A stretch of 64,000 nt of DNA from AB-137-C09 sp964458185 (GTDB lineage Bacteria > Pseudomonadota > Zetaproteobacteria > Mariprofundales > Mariprofundaceae). Positions 1 to 8,011 of the stretch are shown here, one piece after another; position 1 is the stretch's first letter, and the number at the start of each line of letters is the position of its first letter. The notes under the pieces were generated by a model. That model searched no databases and was not told where the DNA came from. It was given only the letters and a program-made list of their open reading frames with translations. Position numbers and translations under genes: made by a program. The stretch is from assembly GCA_964458185.1 (NCBI GenBank), contig CAYWFG010000009.1, positions 1 through 64,000 of the forward strand, in the 5' to 3' direction.

Positions 1-320
1 CCCGAAGTCAGCCGAATAAATTGACCTGCGGGTGTTTTTCGCATCGCTTTTTTTCCTGCAAGTTTCTCAACACTTGCCAACGATACACCATTGCGCTGTG
101 CGATGGTGTGGTAATGCGCTTTCCGTTTATTGTTAATATCGACAACCAAAGCACGTACAGCCGCAGGGGAAGAGGCAACCACCAAACCCAAATAGCCATT
201 GGGCTGTTCGCCAATCAGACCTGCTTGTTTTGCCGTTGTAATACTTGCGCCTGATGCGACTTGAGAAGCCATCAACATAGCACAAAAAACCATCATTATT
301 TTGAATGTTTGATGCAACAT
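1..320 (-). CDS. ydbL: YdbL/DUF1318 family periplasmic protein (3' end off window)
   Basis: The reading frame opens at ATG 320 and runs off the left edge after about 106 codons without a stop. It begins with a hydrophobic signal peptide. The mature part carries the family hallmark GEQPNGYLG, then a VxDINxKRKAHY stretch and a closing KTPAGQFIRL, which match the YdbL (DUF1318) family along its length, so only a few residues are missing. In enterobacteria ydbL follows ydbH and ynbE, whose products form an envelope-spanning phospholipid transport bridge; the role of YdbL itself is not well defined. Here it lies 10 bp downstream of ynbE on the same strand, which supports the assignment. Confidence 0.85.
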   Translation of the reverse strand, partial: MLHQTFKIMMVFCAMLMASQVASGASITTAKQAGLIGEQPNGYLGLVVASSPAAVRALVVDINNKRKAHYHTIAQRNGVSLASVEKLAGKKAMRKTPAGQFIRLTS

Positions 321-330
321 CGAATGCCCC

Positions 331-528
331 CTAAAACAAACCGCTATCATCAGATAAGACATTATCCAAATCTTTTTCCACTCTTACACGAATTTCATGC
401 TCTATTTTTACATTCATATTGATGGTGATCGGTTTATCGGGGGGCATCACCTTGATGGTTGGTGAACACCCCACGATGGCTAACCATGTTAAACACAGCA
501 AGATGATTCGACGGTAATAAAACGACAT
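331..528 (-). CDS. ynbE: YnbE-like small outer-membrane lipoprotein
   Basis: This 65-residue protein starts with a basic, hydrophobic signal segment ending in the lipobox IVGC, so it is probably lipid-anchored. The mature part reads PTIKVMPPDKPITINMNVKI, the conserved core of the YnbE family (Lipoprotein_19), followed by an acidic helix. In E. coli YnbE caps the AsmA-like protein YdbH at the outer membrane as part of a redundant phospholipid transport system. Here ynbE is followed by ydbL but is not preceded by ydbH; an OmpA-domain lipoprotein gene stands 24 bp upstream instead. The length is typical of the family. Confidence 0.85.
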   Translation of the reverse strand: MSFYYRRIILLCLTWLAIVGCSPTIKVMPPDKPITINMNVKIEHEIRVRVEKDLDNVLSDDSGLF

Positions 529-552
529 GATTGTTCCCTTAAGCCGAAGCTG

Positions 553-1413
553 TTACATGATTGGTGTAACTTCAGGCTCTTTCTTTTGGCTTTGGCATGG
601 ATTCTTTTTAACGGTGCAAGGATTGTTGGCTGCTGCATTCATTTGACATGGATTAACCATTGTATCATTCATGGATGCACTCGCATCAGCAAAAGATGCA
701 TGCTCTAAATACAATTCAACACGGCGGTTTTGCGCACGATTTTCATTCGATGTATTGGCAACAACAGGTTGTGTGTCCGCACGACCTTCGACATGCATCA
801 TGGCACCATCAAGTTTCCCTGCCCAAATGAGGTAACGGGCAACAGCGGCAGCACGATCAGCCGACAATTCCCAGTTATCCAAAAACTCGGCACGTTGAAA
901 TTTACTGATCGGCAAATCATCAGTATGCCCAACAATACGAATATGCACAGGCGAACCTGCATTTTGTACCGCCTTGGCAAAATCATTCAGCAAATGGCGA
1001 CCTGCACGGGTAATATGAACGCTTCGTTTGTTGAACACCAATTTATCTTGTAAGGTTAGTTTTACGGTATGTTCGGACAGTTGTTTGATCTCTACGGCTT
1101 GCGCATCAATTTGTTTTTTCATGCTGTCTTTTAATTCAGTTACGGTGGTTTTTAATGCTTTCACATCTTTACCCAGCGACGAAACCTTGGTAACAACACG
1201 TTTATCCGCTCTTTTTAATGATGCTTGCTGCTTTTCTATTGTTGCTGCTTTTTTGCGTAATTCTGTATCACTTTTTTCCAGCTTTTGATCGGTCTTGTTT
1301 AAATTATATACCGTTTGTGGGATTTTCATCACACTTTCATGTTCTTTCTCAGAGATGAAATGACACCCCGACAATAAGCTTATAATAAAAATACTGGCAA
1401 ATATTTTTTTCAT
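553..1413 (-). CDS. OmpA-domain lipoprotein with coiled coil
   Basis: The 286-residue product has a signal peptide ending in the lipobox LLSGC (Cys17). Residues of roughly 35-115 are a heptad-rich coiled coil dense in Lys, Glu and Thr. An OmpA/MotB peptidoglycan-binding domain follows, with the typical VGHTDDLPIS, NWELSADRAAAVARYL and NRRVELYLE motifs. A Cys-, Asn- and Pro-rich tail ends the protein (NPCQM, NPCTV, NPCQSQ), which is unusual for the family. It probably anchors the outer membrane to peptidoglycan. It lies between the macroglobulin gene and ynbE on the same strand and may be cotranscribed with ynbE-ydbL. Confidence 0.8.
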   Translation of the reverse strand: MKKIFASIFIISLLSGCHFISEKEHESVMKIPQTVYNLNKTDQKLEKSDTELRKKAATIEKQQASLKRADKRVVTKVSSLGKDVKALKTTVTELKDSMKKQIDAQAVEIKQLSEHTVKLTLQDKLVFNKRSVHITRAGRHLLNDFAKAVQNAGSPVHIRIVGHTDDLPISKFQRAEFLDNWELSADRAAAVARYLIWAGKLDGAMMHVEGRADTQPVVANTSNENRAQNRRVELYLEHASFADASASMNDTMVNPCQMNAAANNPCTVKKNPCQSQKKEPEVTPIM

Positions 1414-1487
1414 GCGATAAAAACCCCTTCACTGATGATAAACCTCGGTAACATAATCAATAAAATATCTTTAATCAACTTATTTTT

Positions 1488-4400
1488 CTATCGAACCCTC
1501 ACTTTCTCATAATCCGTATACACATGCGTCGCTGGTTCATACATCGCTTCTAGCTTAGCAGGTGCGGCGGTGAACGTGCCATTGTGAACGGCGCGAACGG
1601 TATAATAATAATGCATCGCTTTTGTTGGTTCGGTGCGCGGTAGATCGCCAAATATATTGATGTGATCGTCACGTGGGTCAACATAATCCGCTTTAAAACG
1701 GGTTTTTTCATCCACCCATGCAATACTGCCATCACGGCCAAGGTTGAGGTTTTCAATTTCAAAAGCAGCGGGGAGGCGGTCGGATAACGCCATGTTATGG
1801 AGGGTGCGACCGCTGTGGTTTTGCATCGAAAGTTTAACCACCAGCAATTGCCCCAGTTGCAGATTCATCGGGTCTACAGGCTCCCCCGTCATGGTGAAGT
1901 ATTGACGCTTCATGATAATTTTTTTATTGCCATCACTAGCGAGAACCAAACTTTTTTGATACCCTGTTACCGTCGCAGATAGATAAGGTGCTTGTTTGCC
2001 TTGATACTGCACGCGCATGGGGTGCTTGCTTGATAATGCTGCCCCTGAAAACGACCATGTTTTTAGCGATGCTTGCGAAGCATGGGGCGATATAGCTTCA
2101 CCATTGAGCGTAAGTGCGATGTTGTTGGTATTAGCACCTTGGTACAAGGTGGCTATTTTACCCAGACCACTGATTCCCCATGCAACTTCTTGGGTGTTTA
2201 AATAATCAGCCGTTGCTAATGTTTTGGCAACATGCGCAATGAGGGGGCGTAATTCCTCTGCCTTTGGCCAAATATCGGCAGCCAAACTTAAACGCAAGGC
2301 ATCAGAACGAAACGATGACCAGTAAGCACTGTCGGACTCACTACTCCCCGCTTCTACGATGCTAAACAAATGGTATTTTTTTACCAAACGCTCTGCCAAA
2401 GCCTGTTCGCCTGCCATCGTTGCTGCCATCATCAGCATAAAGTAATCTTCGGTTGCATGGTTGCTGGCAACGATGTTTTGCTTAACTAATGCTTGAAGGC
2501 GTGCTTTTTGGTGCCGTCCTGCCAGTGCCAATACATACACCATATACACTTTGGCATGGTAATGCTTTGGTGGTTTTTTTTCCCAGCGGCTAGGCTGTTG
2601 CGCTAGCCGTTGTTGGATAAAGTCCAAGGCATCATTGAGTGCTGCTTCAGGCACATCATAGCCTTTGTTTTTGGCTGCAATCAAGGCATGGGTGGCATAG
2701 GCTGTTCCCCACAGCACGGCTTTGTCTTGCCCCGGCCAATAAGAAAAACCACCTGACACAGTTTGCATGCTAAGGATTCGATTGATGCCACGGTATACCA
2801 TGTCCGACACGTTGGTATCTTGCAATCCATCAGGGTCTAAGCTTGCCAATAATGCATCGACATACAGTAAGGGCATGGTCGATGATGTCGTTTGTTCGAT
2901 GCAACCATAGGGGTAATGCAACACATAGCGCAATTGTTTTAATGCGGTGGTGTAAGGAATGGTGCTGGCAGAGATTTGCGCCTTAAGCCCTGCACTGCGC
3001 ATACCTTGCGGCAACATATCTGCCAAAACAAAGGAACGGTCGGTGGGTAATGTGACGTTGATCGTCTGCATTGGCGTGAGCGGCAGCACAGGCAGCGTCA
3101 TATGGTCATGACTGTTTAATGCTCCCGCTTTCAACGCAAATGAAAAGTCCACCGTGCCAGCAAAAGCCGTTACCGTAGCAGGAAAATGCACCGTGGTAGA
3201 TGCCATGCTTTGAACGGTTACTGTTTTGCTGTTGTTTTTCAGTGATACCCCTTCACTGGCTGTCACCTTGGCGGTAATGGTTTGGGGTGCATCTGTGGTA
3301 TTAACAATAAATAATGGCACATCAAATTGATCGCCCCATTGCAAGAATCGCGGCAGTGTGGGCTGTAATACCAAGGGGTCGCGCACGGTAACAAACTGTT
3401 CACTGTGTCCGACTCTACCCTCTTGCGCAGCGACCACCATCACCCGTAATTTTCCCTGAAAGGGGGGAACAGGTAGATGAACCGTGGCTTTACCTGTGTG
3501 ATCGGAATGAACAATCCCTGACCAATAAGAAACCAGTCGCACAGGGATCACGCGATCCCCCTGTTGCAAACCAGCTTCGCCACCACCTGTGCGGGCGTGT
3601 TTCTTTTTGAGTGTTCGGGGGAACGTCCAGCCGACAGTTTCAAAGGTTGAAACACCCAAGCGACGCGGTTCAAAGAAGTAATCAATGGGTTTGGGTGAGG
3701 CAAAGCGCGTTAATTGCAAAATGCCTTCATCAACCACGGCAACAGTAAATGCAGTTTTTTTATTGTTGTTTGCTTGTAGCTCCACCTTTAAATCTTGATT
3801 CGGCTGCATGATTTTTGGTACTGTCGTGGTGACATCAATCAAATAATCTTGCGGAATAATGGTAAGCGAGGCATTGCCCCATGCCCGCGCAGGCACATAC
3901 ATTGCCCCTTCACGGGGGTCTTTGATAATCAATAACGAGGCATACACGTTCGGCAGCACATCAGGCACTTTAATGCTCACATGGTTGATGCCTTTGCTAA
4001 CGCTGATCCAGCGATGTTGCAACAGGGTATCGGCTTCCAGTGCAAATAATGCCGTGCCTGTAAAGGGGGATTCAAAGCTAAATTCTACCGTATCACCGAC
4101 CTTGGCTTCACCCACCGAAGGCATCAAGCGCACGGCATCAGGGGCGCGTGGCTTACCGCCCTCATTGTTGGGGCTGCGCCAGTACCACGGATAACCCACC
4201 GTAAAGGGCAAATCAGCCACTTGATGATCGCTCAATAGGGTTGCCCGTACAATATAACGTCCCCAATCACTGCCTGTTGATAAACGTGCGGTAAAACGTC
4301 CATTTTTAATACTGGTTTGTGCCGTTGTTGCCGTTGGCATCAAGACTTCTTCTGAATGCCATTCGGAATACCCCTTGTCAGGGTTCCATACATACACCCA

Positions 4401-6341
4401 GTTGCTGTAAATTTTCAGCAGCGTAAGCTTGACCTTGCCACGGTCATGGGTGATTTTTCCTGTTGGGGTAAAAATACGCCCTTCCACATGAATCGCACCA
4501 CCACTATTGTCGAGCTTGCGCAAACCAAGCAGTGTTTTATGGGGCGAGAGCAACAACGACTGACTGCGATGAGTGACGCGCCCGCTGCCTGATTCGTTGA
4601 CATCCACCAACGCCGTTAATTGCATCACGGTAGGGAACCTTGAATGCACGGCATCTAACGTCACATCCAGCATGACATTGCCTTGCGCATCAAGTACCCC
4701 AGCACTGGCTGGCAACACGGTGGGGGGTTGGGGGTTGATGCGGTATTCACCCGTAGAAAAATCTTGATGATCAGGAATGGTGTACCATGCAGGCTGCAAC
4801 GAAAAACGTGCTTGATACTCACCGTTGGCAACGGGAGGGCCAAACAAATACTTTGCATCAATATGAAATGTTGCGGTCTCATTTTCAACCACCACGGGTT
4901 TATCGGCGTTGACAGTTAAAGCAATACGCTCTGGCGCAAATTCTTCGACAAAAAAACCAAAGCTTGCCAATTGTTTTTTGCCGCTGCTCAATACTGCTTG
5001 GTATTTTCCTGTCGCTGCGTAATCATCCAAACGAAGATCCATGGTGGTCATACCAACATCAGAGCTATGAACGGTCACTTCGCGCAATACTTTTTGACGG
5101 GGAGAGAGGATTTTCCATTGCAGCGGGATATTTTTTGCCGCAACACGCGCACCGCTCCATACAATAGCAGCCAGATTGACCATTTCACTGGGGCGGTAAA
5201 CCCCCCGCGAGCTGTACACATAGGCTTCCATTGCTGTCTGTTGCCCATCGTAGTTGCGCATATAATCTTGTTGATCGCCATTGCTCAGTCGCACGTCAGA
5301 AAAACGCAAATAAGAAAGATCATCATCGGTAGACATGATCAAAGCGTAAGGTTGTTTCTTTTGCCGCATCACCCCTTGTAAGCGGCAAGCACCTTTGGCA
5401 TCGGTGGTGCAGGCGGCAATTTCAAAGTTATTAAAACTCATCACCTGCACGCGAACGCCTGCTTTTAGCGTAAAATCTTTGGCAGAGCGCGTCCATACGT
5501 ATAAATCTTTGCCATCTTGCTTAGCTACAGCCGCAAGATCAGTAACCACGACCAACGATGAATCTTGATGCTCCATCGTTTCTTTTTTACCCCGTTTGCC
5601 GATGCGAAGCAAAGAAACTTCATACACCCCTTTACCTGTTGTCCGCAGTGCCGATAAATCAACACTGGCGCGTAATTTTTTATCTGCTTTCATCACCAGA
5701 CGCATATTTTTTTCGGTTATAAATTCAGAAACTTCTTCGCTAACGCCGTTCCAACTGTTTTGCCCCATCCAAAAAACAAGGTTTTGTGGCGGCACACGGG
5801 TAAAAATAATGCGTACCCGATCCATATTGCGGTATTCAAAGGGAAGTTCTGCGCCATTTAATCGCGGCAAATAACGTGCTTTGCTTAAAAAGTGGGCGTT
5901 AGGCTTAAATGCTGGTGTGGTGAAAGTGCCATGAAACATCTTTTGTAGCGACGCGCTGTTGGTATCACCATTACCATCATGCAGCCCTTCGGCAATATCA
6001 ATGGTATAATGTGTTTTGGGTTTGAATGCACCCACCAGTCGAAAAGACATATTACCAGCAATGATTTCAAATTTTACCGAGGGTGATGCACGAATCAGGG
6101 CATTGGCACTGTCCGTATTAATACGGCTTTGACTACGGGTGTTATAATTTACGCCTTTCCCGTGGATGCGGTAATCCACATTGATGGTGAAAAAGTCACT
6201 GCCCTCTTGTGCAGAGATTTGACCGATAGTCATGGTTCGTGGCACAGATGGTTTGGCATACAATGGGGTATGGTAACAACATGACCATATAATCAATAAA
6301 GCAAAGAGCTTTGCTATGGTTGGAATCTCACGCATTATCAA
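1488..6341 (-). CDS. bacterial alpha-2-macroglobulin family protein with thioester motif
   Basis: This 1617-residue secreted protein has an N-terminal hydrophobic export signal, a series of beta-rich MG domains (GVYRPSEMVNLAAIVW near residue 380) and the bait/A2M core (LPRFLQWGDQFDVPLFIVN). The thioester site PYGCIEQTTSS has its Cys at about residue 1147. An alpha-helical thioester domain (GGFSYWPGQ) follows. It resembles E. coli YfhM, a periplasmic protease trap thought to act with penicillin-binding protein 1C. No pbpC is adjacent here. A Cys pair sits at the end of the signal region (IWSCC), but the Trp makes a poor lipobox, so cleavage after YA is also possible. Length and architecture are typical of large type I bacterial macroglobulins. 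Confidence 0.92.
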   Translation of the reverse strand: MIMREIPTIAKLFALLIIWSCCYHTPLYAKPSVPRTMTIGQISAQEGSDFFTINVDYRIHGKGVNYNTRSQSRINTDSANALIRASPSVKFEIIAGNMSFRLVGAFKPKTHYTIDIAEGLHDGNGDTNSASLQKMFHGTFTTPAFKPNAHFLSKARYLPRLNGAELPFEYRNMDRVRIIFTRVPPQNLVFWMGQNSWNGVSEEVSEFITEKNMRLVMKADKKLRASVDLSALRTTGKGVYEVSLLRIGKRGKKETMEHQDSSLVVVTDLAAVAKQDGKDLYVWTRSAKDFTLKAGVRVQVMSFNNFEIAACTTDAKGACRLQGVMRQKKQPYALIMSTDDDLSYLRFSDVRLSNGDQQDYMRNYDGQQTAMEAYVYSSRGVYRPSEMVNLAAIVWSGARVAAKNIPLQWKILSPRQKVLREVTVHSSDVGMTTMDLRLDDYAATGKYQAVLSSGKKQLASFGFFVEEFAPERIALTVNADKPVVVENETATFHIDAKYLFGPPVANGEYQARFSLQPAWYTIPDHQDFSTGEYRINPQPPTVLPASAGVLDAQGNVMLDVTLDAVHSRFPTVMQLTALVDVNESGSGRVTHRSQSLLLSPHKTLLGLRKLDNSGGAIHVEGRIFTPTGKITHDRGKVKLTLLKIYSNWVYVWNPDKGYSEWHSEEVLMPTATTAQTSIKNGRFTARLSTGSDWGRYIVRATLLSDHQVADLPFTVGYPWYWRSPNNEGGKPRAPDAVRLMPSVGEAKVGDTVEFSFESPFTGTALFALEADTLLQHRWISVSKGINHVSIKVPDVLPNVYASLLIIKDPREGAMYVPARAWGNASLTIIPQDYLIDVTTTVPKIMQPNQDLKVELQANNNKKTAFTVAVVDEGILQLTRFASPKPIDYFFEPRRLGVSTFETVGWTFPRTLKKKHARTGGGEAGLQQGDRVIPVRLVSYWSGIVHSDHTGKATVHLPVPPFQGKLRVMVVAAQEGRVGHSEQFVTVRDPLVLQPTLPRFLQWGDQFDVPLFIVNTTDAPQTITAKVTASEGVSLKNNSKTVTVQSMASTTVHFPATVTAFAGTVDFSFALKAGALNSHDHMTLPVLPLTPMQTINVTLPTDRSFVLADMLPQGMRSAGLKAQISASTIPYTTALKQLRYVLHYPYGCIEQTTSSTMPLLYVDALLASLDPDGLQDTNVSDMVYRGINRILSMQTVSGGFSYWPGQDKAVLWGTAYATHALIAAKNKGYDVPEAALNDALDFIQQRLAQQPSRWEKKPPKHYHAKVYMVYVLALAGRHQKARLQALVKQNIVASNHATEDYFMLMMAATMAGEQALAERLVKKYHLFSIVEAGSSESDSAYWSSFRSDALRLSLAADIWPKAEELRPLIAHVAKTLATADYLNTQEVAWGISGLGKIATLYQGANTNNIALTLNGEAISPHASQASLKTWSFSGAALSSKHPMRVQYQGKQAPYLSATVTGYQKSLVLASDGNKKIIMKRQYFTMTGEPVDPMNLQLGQLLVVKLSMQNHSGRTLHNMALSDRLPAAFEIENLNLGRDGSIAWVDEKTRFKADYVDPRDDHINIFGDLPRTEPTKAMHYYYTVRAVHNGTFTAAPAKLEAMYEPATHVYTDYEKVRVR

Positions 6342-6429
6342 CGCCCCTATATAAGATATTACCTTCCGCTATTGTAACTTATGCAGTTCCCATCATACAA
6401 TCAAGATTATCACCGTCAAACAGCATCCT

Positions 6430-6460
6430 TAGAAACGTGTGTGAAATATTTAGGCAACTT
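6430..6460. repeat. solitary arm of the rpoH-upstream inverted repeat
   Basis: About 31 bp here match, at roughly 24 positions by eye, the left arm of the long inverted repeat in front of rpoH (46871-46905). They share the 3' block TTAGGCAACTT and the AG-AA-GTG-TG-AATA spacing. No matching opposite arm was found near the other end of the metal operon. It ends four bases before the -35 element of merR. Confidence 0.5.
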
Positions 6461-6464
6461 AAAC

Positions 6465-6496
6465 TTGACCCTTGAGTATACTTCATGGTTTAGTAT
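6465..6496 (+). promoter_or_regulatory. MerR-type promoter/operator of the metal operon
   Basis: A -35 box TTGACC (6465-6470) and a -10 box TAGTAT (6491-6496) are separated by 20 bp, the over-long spacing that MerR-family activators correct by twisting DNA. The spacer holds an imperfect dyad centred on GTATAC (6476-6481), with CCCTTGA to the left and TTCATGG to the right. The ATG of merR begins at 6503, where transcription would be expected to start, so the message may be leaderless. The arrangement implies that merR is the first gene of its own inducible operon. Confidence 0.7.
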
Positions 6497-6502
6497 TCGC
6501 CC

Positions 6503-6892
6503 ATGAAAATTGGTGAGCTGGCAAAACATACACAAGTAACGGTCGATACCATTCGTTATTATGAACAACGACAACTGATGCCCCTACCGCAGCGCACATC
6601 GTCGCAGTACCGAAGCTATACCAAGCATGATGTCAAACGGTTGTTGTTTATCATTCATGCCAAAGAACTTGGCTTTACACTTAAAGAGATCAAAACCTTG
6701 TTGTCGCTGCGTACTGGTGAAATACAATGCACACAAGTCCGTGCTATTGCAAAAAATAAAGCGGCTGAAATAGCCTCTAAAATCAAACACCTTCACCGCA
6801 TGGAACAAGTATTGTTGCAACTTGCCAACGAATGTGCCGAACAAGATGAAGATGAATGTCCAATATTACAAGCTTTGGAAGGCAAAATATGA
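6503..6892 (+). CDS. merR: MerR-family metal-responsive regulator
   Basis: The 129-residue protein has the MerR winged-helix N-terminus (MKIGELAKHTQVTVDTIRYYE), a long dimerisation helix and a C-terminal metal-binding loop. The cysteines are at 76, 111 and 119. Cys76 corresponds to the Cys that marks sensors of divalent ions (Hg, Zn, Cd, Pb), while the Cys111-x7-Cys119 loop has the spacing seen in CueR-type proteins rather than the x8 loop of classical MerR. It heads the operon behind a 20-bp-spacer promoter, and its stop overlaps the merT start in ATGA. From context it most likely senses Hg(II), but the exact metal cannot be read from sequence. Confidence 0.85.
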   Translation: MKIGELAKHTQVTVDTIRYYEQRQLMPLPQRTSSQYRSYTKHDVKRLLFIIHAKELGFTLKEIKTLLSLRTGEIQCTQVRAIAKNKAAEIASKIKHLHRMEQVLLQLANECAEQDEDECPILQALEGKI

Positions 6893-7224
6893 ATGATCGT
6901 AAACAGTATAAAACCTCATTATTTGGCGCAGTACTTGCGGGTGGGCTTGCCTCGGCATGCTGCTTGGGACCCTTTTTACTGATGGCTTTAGGTGTAGGTT
7001 CGGCTTCTTTTTTTACGGTCTTAACACCATACCGACCTCTATTTGCTACCATAACGATTGCTTTGATTGCATGGTCAGTTTGGCAACATCGACAACGCAA
7101 GAAAGCCTGTCTTACAGGTGATTGTGCAGCCAAAAATTCTGCTTGGTTATGGATCTTTGGTTCGCTTGCCTTGTTACTTTTAATATCCCCAACATTATTG
7201 TCTTATCTTATTCCGACTGCATAA
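6889..7224 (+). CDS. merT: MerT-like mercuric ion transporter
   Basis: The start ATG 6889 overlaps the merR stop in ATGA, which excludes an upstream in-frame start at 6856. The 111-residue inner-membrane protein has three hydrophobic segments. The first carries the MerT signature GLASACCLGPFLLMALG, with the vicinal Cys pair that receives Hg(II) from the periplasm. A cytoplasmic loop contains a second Cys pair (KACLTGDCAA), as in MerT. The family moves Hg(II) into the cytoplasm for reduction by MerA. No reductase gene is nearby. Confidence 0.88.
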   Translation: MNDRKQYKTSLFGAVLAGGLASACCLGPFLLMALGVGSASFFTVLTPYRPLFATITIALIAWSVWQHRQRKKACLTGDCAAKNSAWLWIFGSLALLLLISPTLLSYLIPTA

Positions 7225-7236
7225 AGGAGTCTTTTC

Positions 7237-7374
7237 ATGCAAGAAATAACCCATCAAAACGAAATCAATCAGCCCAACCCGTGGTTAAGTATATTGCTTG
7301 CCACCATTAGTGGAACAGTGGCACTTGCTGCGCTTGTATGGTTAGTGATGAACTGCCCATCATGCCATTCATGA
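7237..7374 (+). CDS. 45-residue membrane protein with C-terminal CPSCH
   Basis: This small gene has a strong ribosome binding site (AAAGGAGT, 7223-7230) six bases before ATG 7237. Its TGA stop overlaps the merF ATG in ATGA, so translational coupling argues that it is real. The product has a polar N-terminus, one transmembrane helix (LATISGTVALAALVWLVM) and a terminal NCPSCHS with a CxxC-type pair. I do not recognise a named family. The position between merT and merF and the thiol pair next to the membrane suggest it hands metal to or from the transporters. This is inference only. Confidence 0.75.
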   Translation: MQEITHQNEINQPNPWLSILLATISGTVALAALVWLVMNCPSCHS

Positions 7375-7583
7375 ACACATCAACCCTATTAAAAACAGGC
7401 ATCATCGGCACGATTGTGGCTGCCTTGTGTTGCTTTACCCCTGTGTTGATGATCTTATTTGGCGTGCTTGGTTTGTCGGCATGGGTGGGCTATTTGGATG
7501 TTGTCTTGTTACCCGCTTTGGCAATATTTGTGCTTATCACGGTTTATGCCTTGGTAACACAAACGAAAGAGAACAAAGCATGA
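7371..7583 (+). CDS. merF: MerF-like mercury transporter
   Basis: The 70-residue protein starts at ATG 7371, coupled to the preceding small gene; an in-frame ATG at 7338 lies inside that gene and is less likely. It has two transmembrane helices and the MerF signature VAALCCFTPVLMILFGVLG, with the vicinal Cys pair, then GYLDVVLLPALAIFV. The second Cys pair often found near the MerF C-terminus is absent. MerF brings Hg(II) through the inner membrane, so the operon encodes two independent importers. Its stop overlaps the next start in ATGA. Confidence 0.88.
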   Translation: MNTSTLLKTGIIGTIVAALCCFTPVLMILFGVLGLSAWVGYLDVVLLPALAIFVLITVYALVTQTKENKA

Positions 7584-8011
7584 GCGGATGTTGCAGTCAC
7601 TCAAAAAAAGAGCAACACCCATGCCCTTCATGCAAGCAATCATCTCTATCCGTTGGCAAAAAAACGGTATTGCATCAGCTACAACGCCCCTATTTGCAAG
7701 CAACATTAACGGATGATTTTTATCATTGTACCAATAAGGATTGTTCATTGTGTTATTTTTCGGCATCGCTGATAGTTACGGATGCTGACTTACGGCAACA
7801 GCCATCAGATTCAACGGCAATGCTTTGTTATTGTTTTGATGTCTCACACGATGCATACCGTGATGCGTTGCGTTCAGGCGAAGGGGCAGCAATTAAACAT
7901 TTTGTTGTCGAACAAACCAAAAATCACTTATGCGCTTGTGATGTGCAAAATCCATCGGGGCGTTGTTGTTTGGCAGCGTTTAAGTGCATGGAGGTCGATC
8001 ATGATCACTGA
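7580..8011 (+). CDS. CopZ N-domain-type Fe-S/Zn metallochaperone
   Basis: The 143-residue protein begins MSGCCSHS and has CPSCK near residue 17, a CTNKDCSLCYF cluster, and the closing pattern LCYCF...CACDVQNPSGRCCL. This is the cysteine layout of the N-terminal domain of Archaeoglobus CopZ, which binds a mononuclear zinc and a [2Fe-2S] cluster and can reduce metal ions. The C-terminal HMA chaperone domain of CopZ is missing; a separate exported HMA protein is encoded at 9104. The start is fixed by ATGA overlap with merF. A cytoplasmic role in accepting or reducing the imported metal is plausible. Confidence 0.8.
   Translation: MSGCCSHSKKEQHPCPSCKQSSLSVGKKTVLHQLQRPYLQATLTDDFYHCTNKDCSLCYFSASLIVTDADLRQQPSDSTAMLCYCFDVSHDAYRDALRSGEGAAIKHFVVEQTKNHLCACDVQNPSGRCCLAAFKCMEVDHDH

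Noticed and set aside
21..254. Plus-strand open frame of 77 codons at the left edge
   Set aside because: It lies opposite the clearly recognisable ydbL frame on the minus strand and resembles no family.
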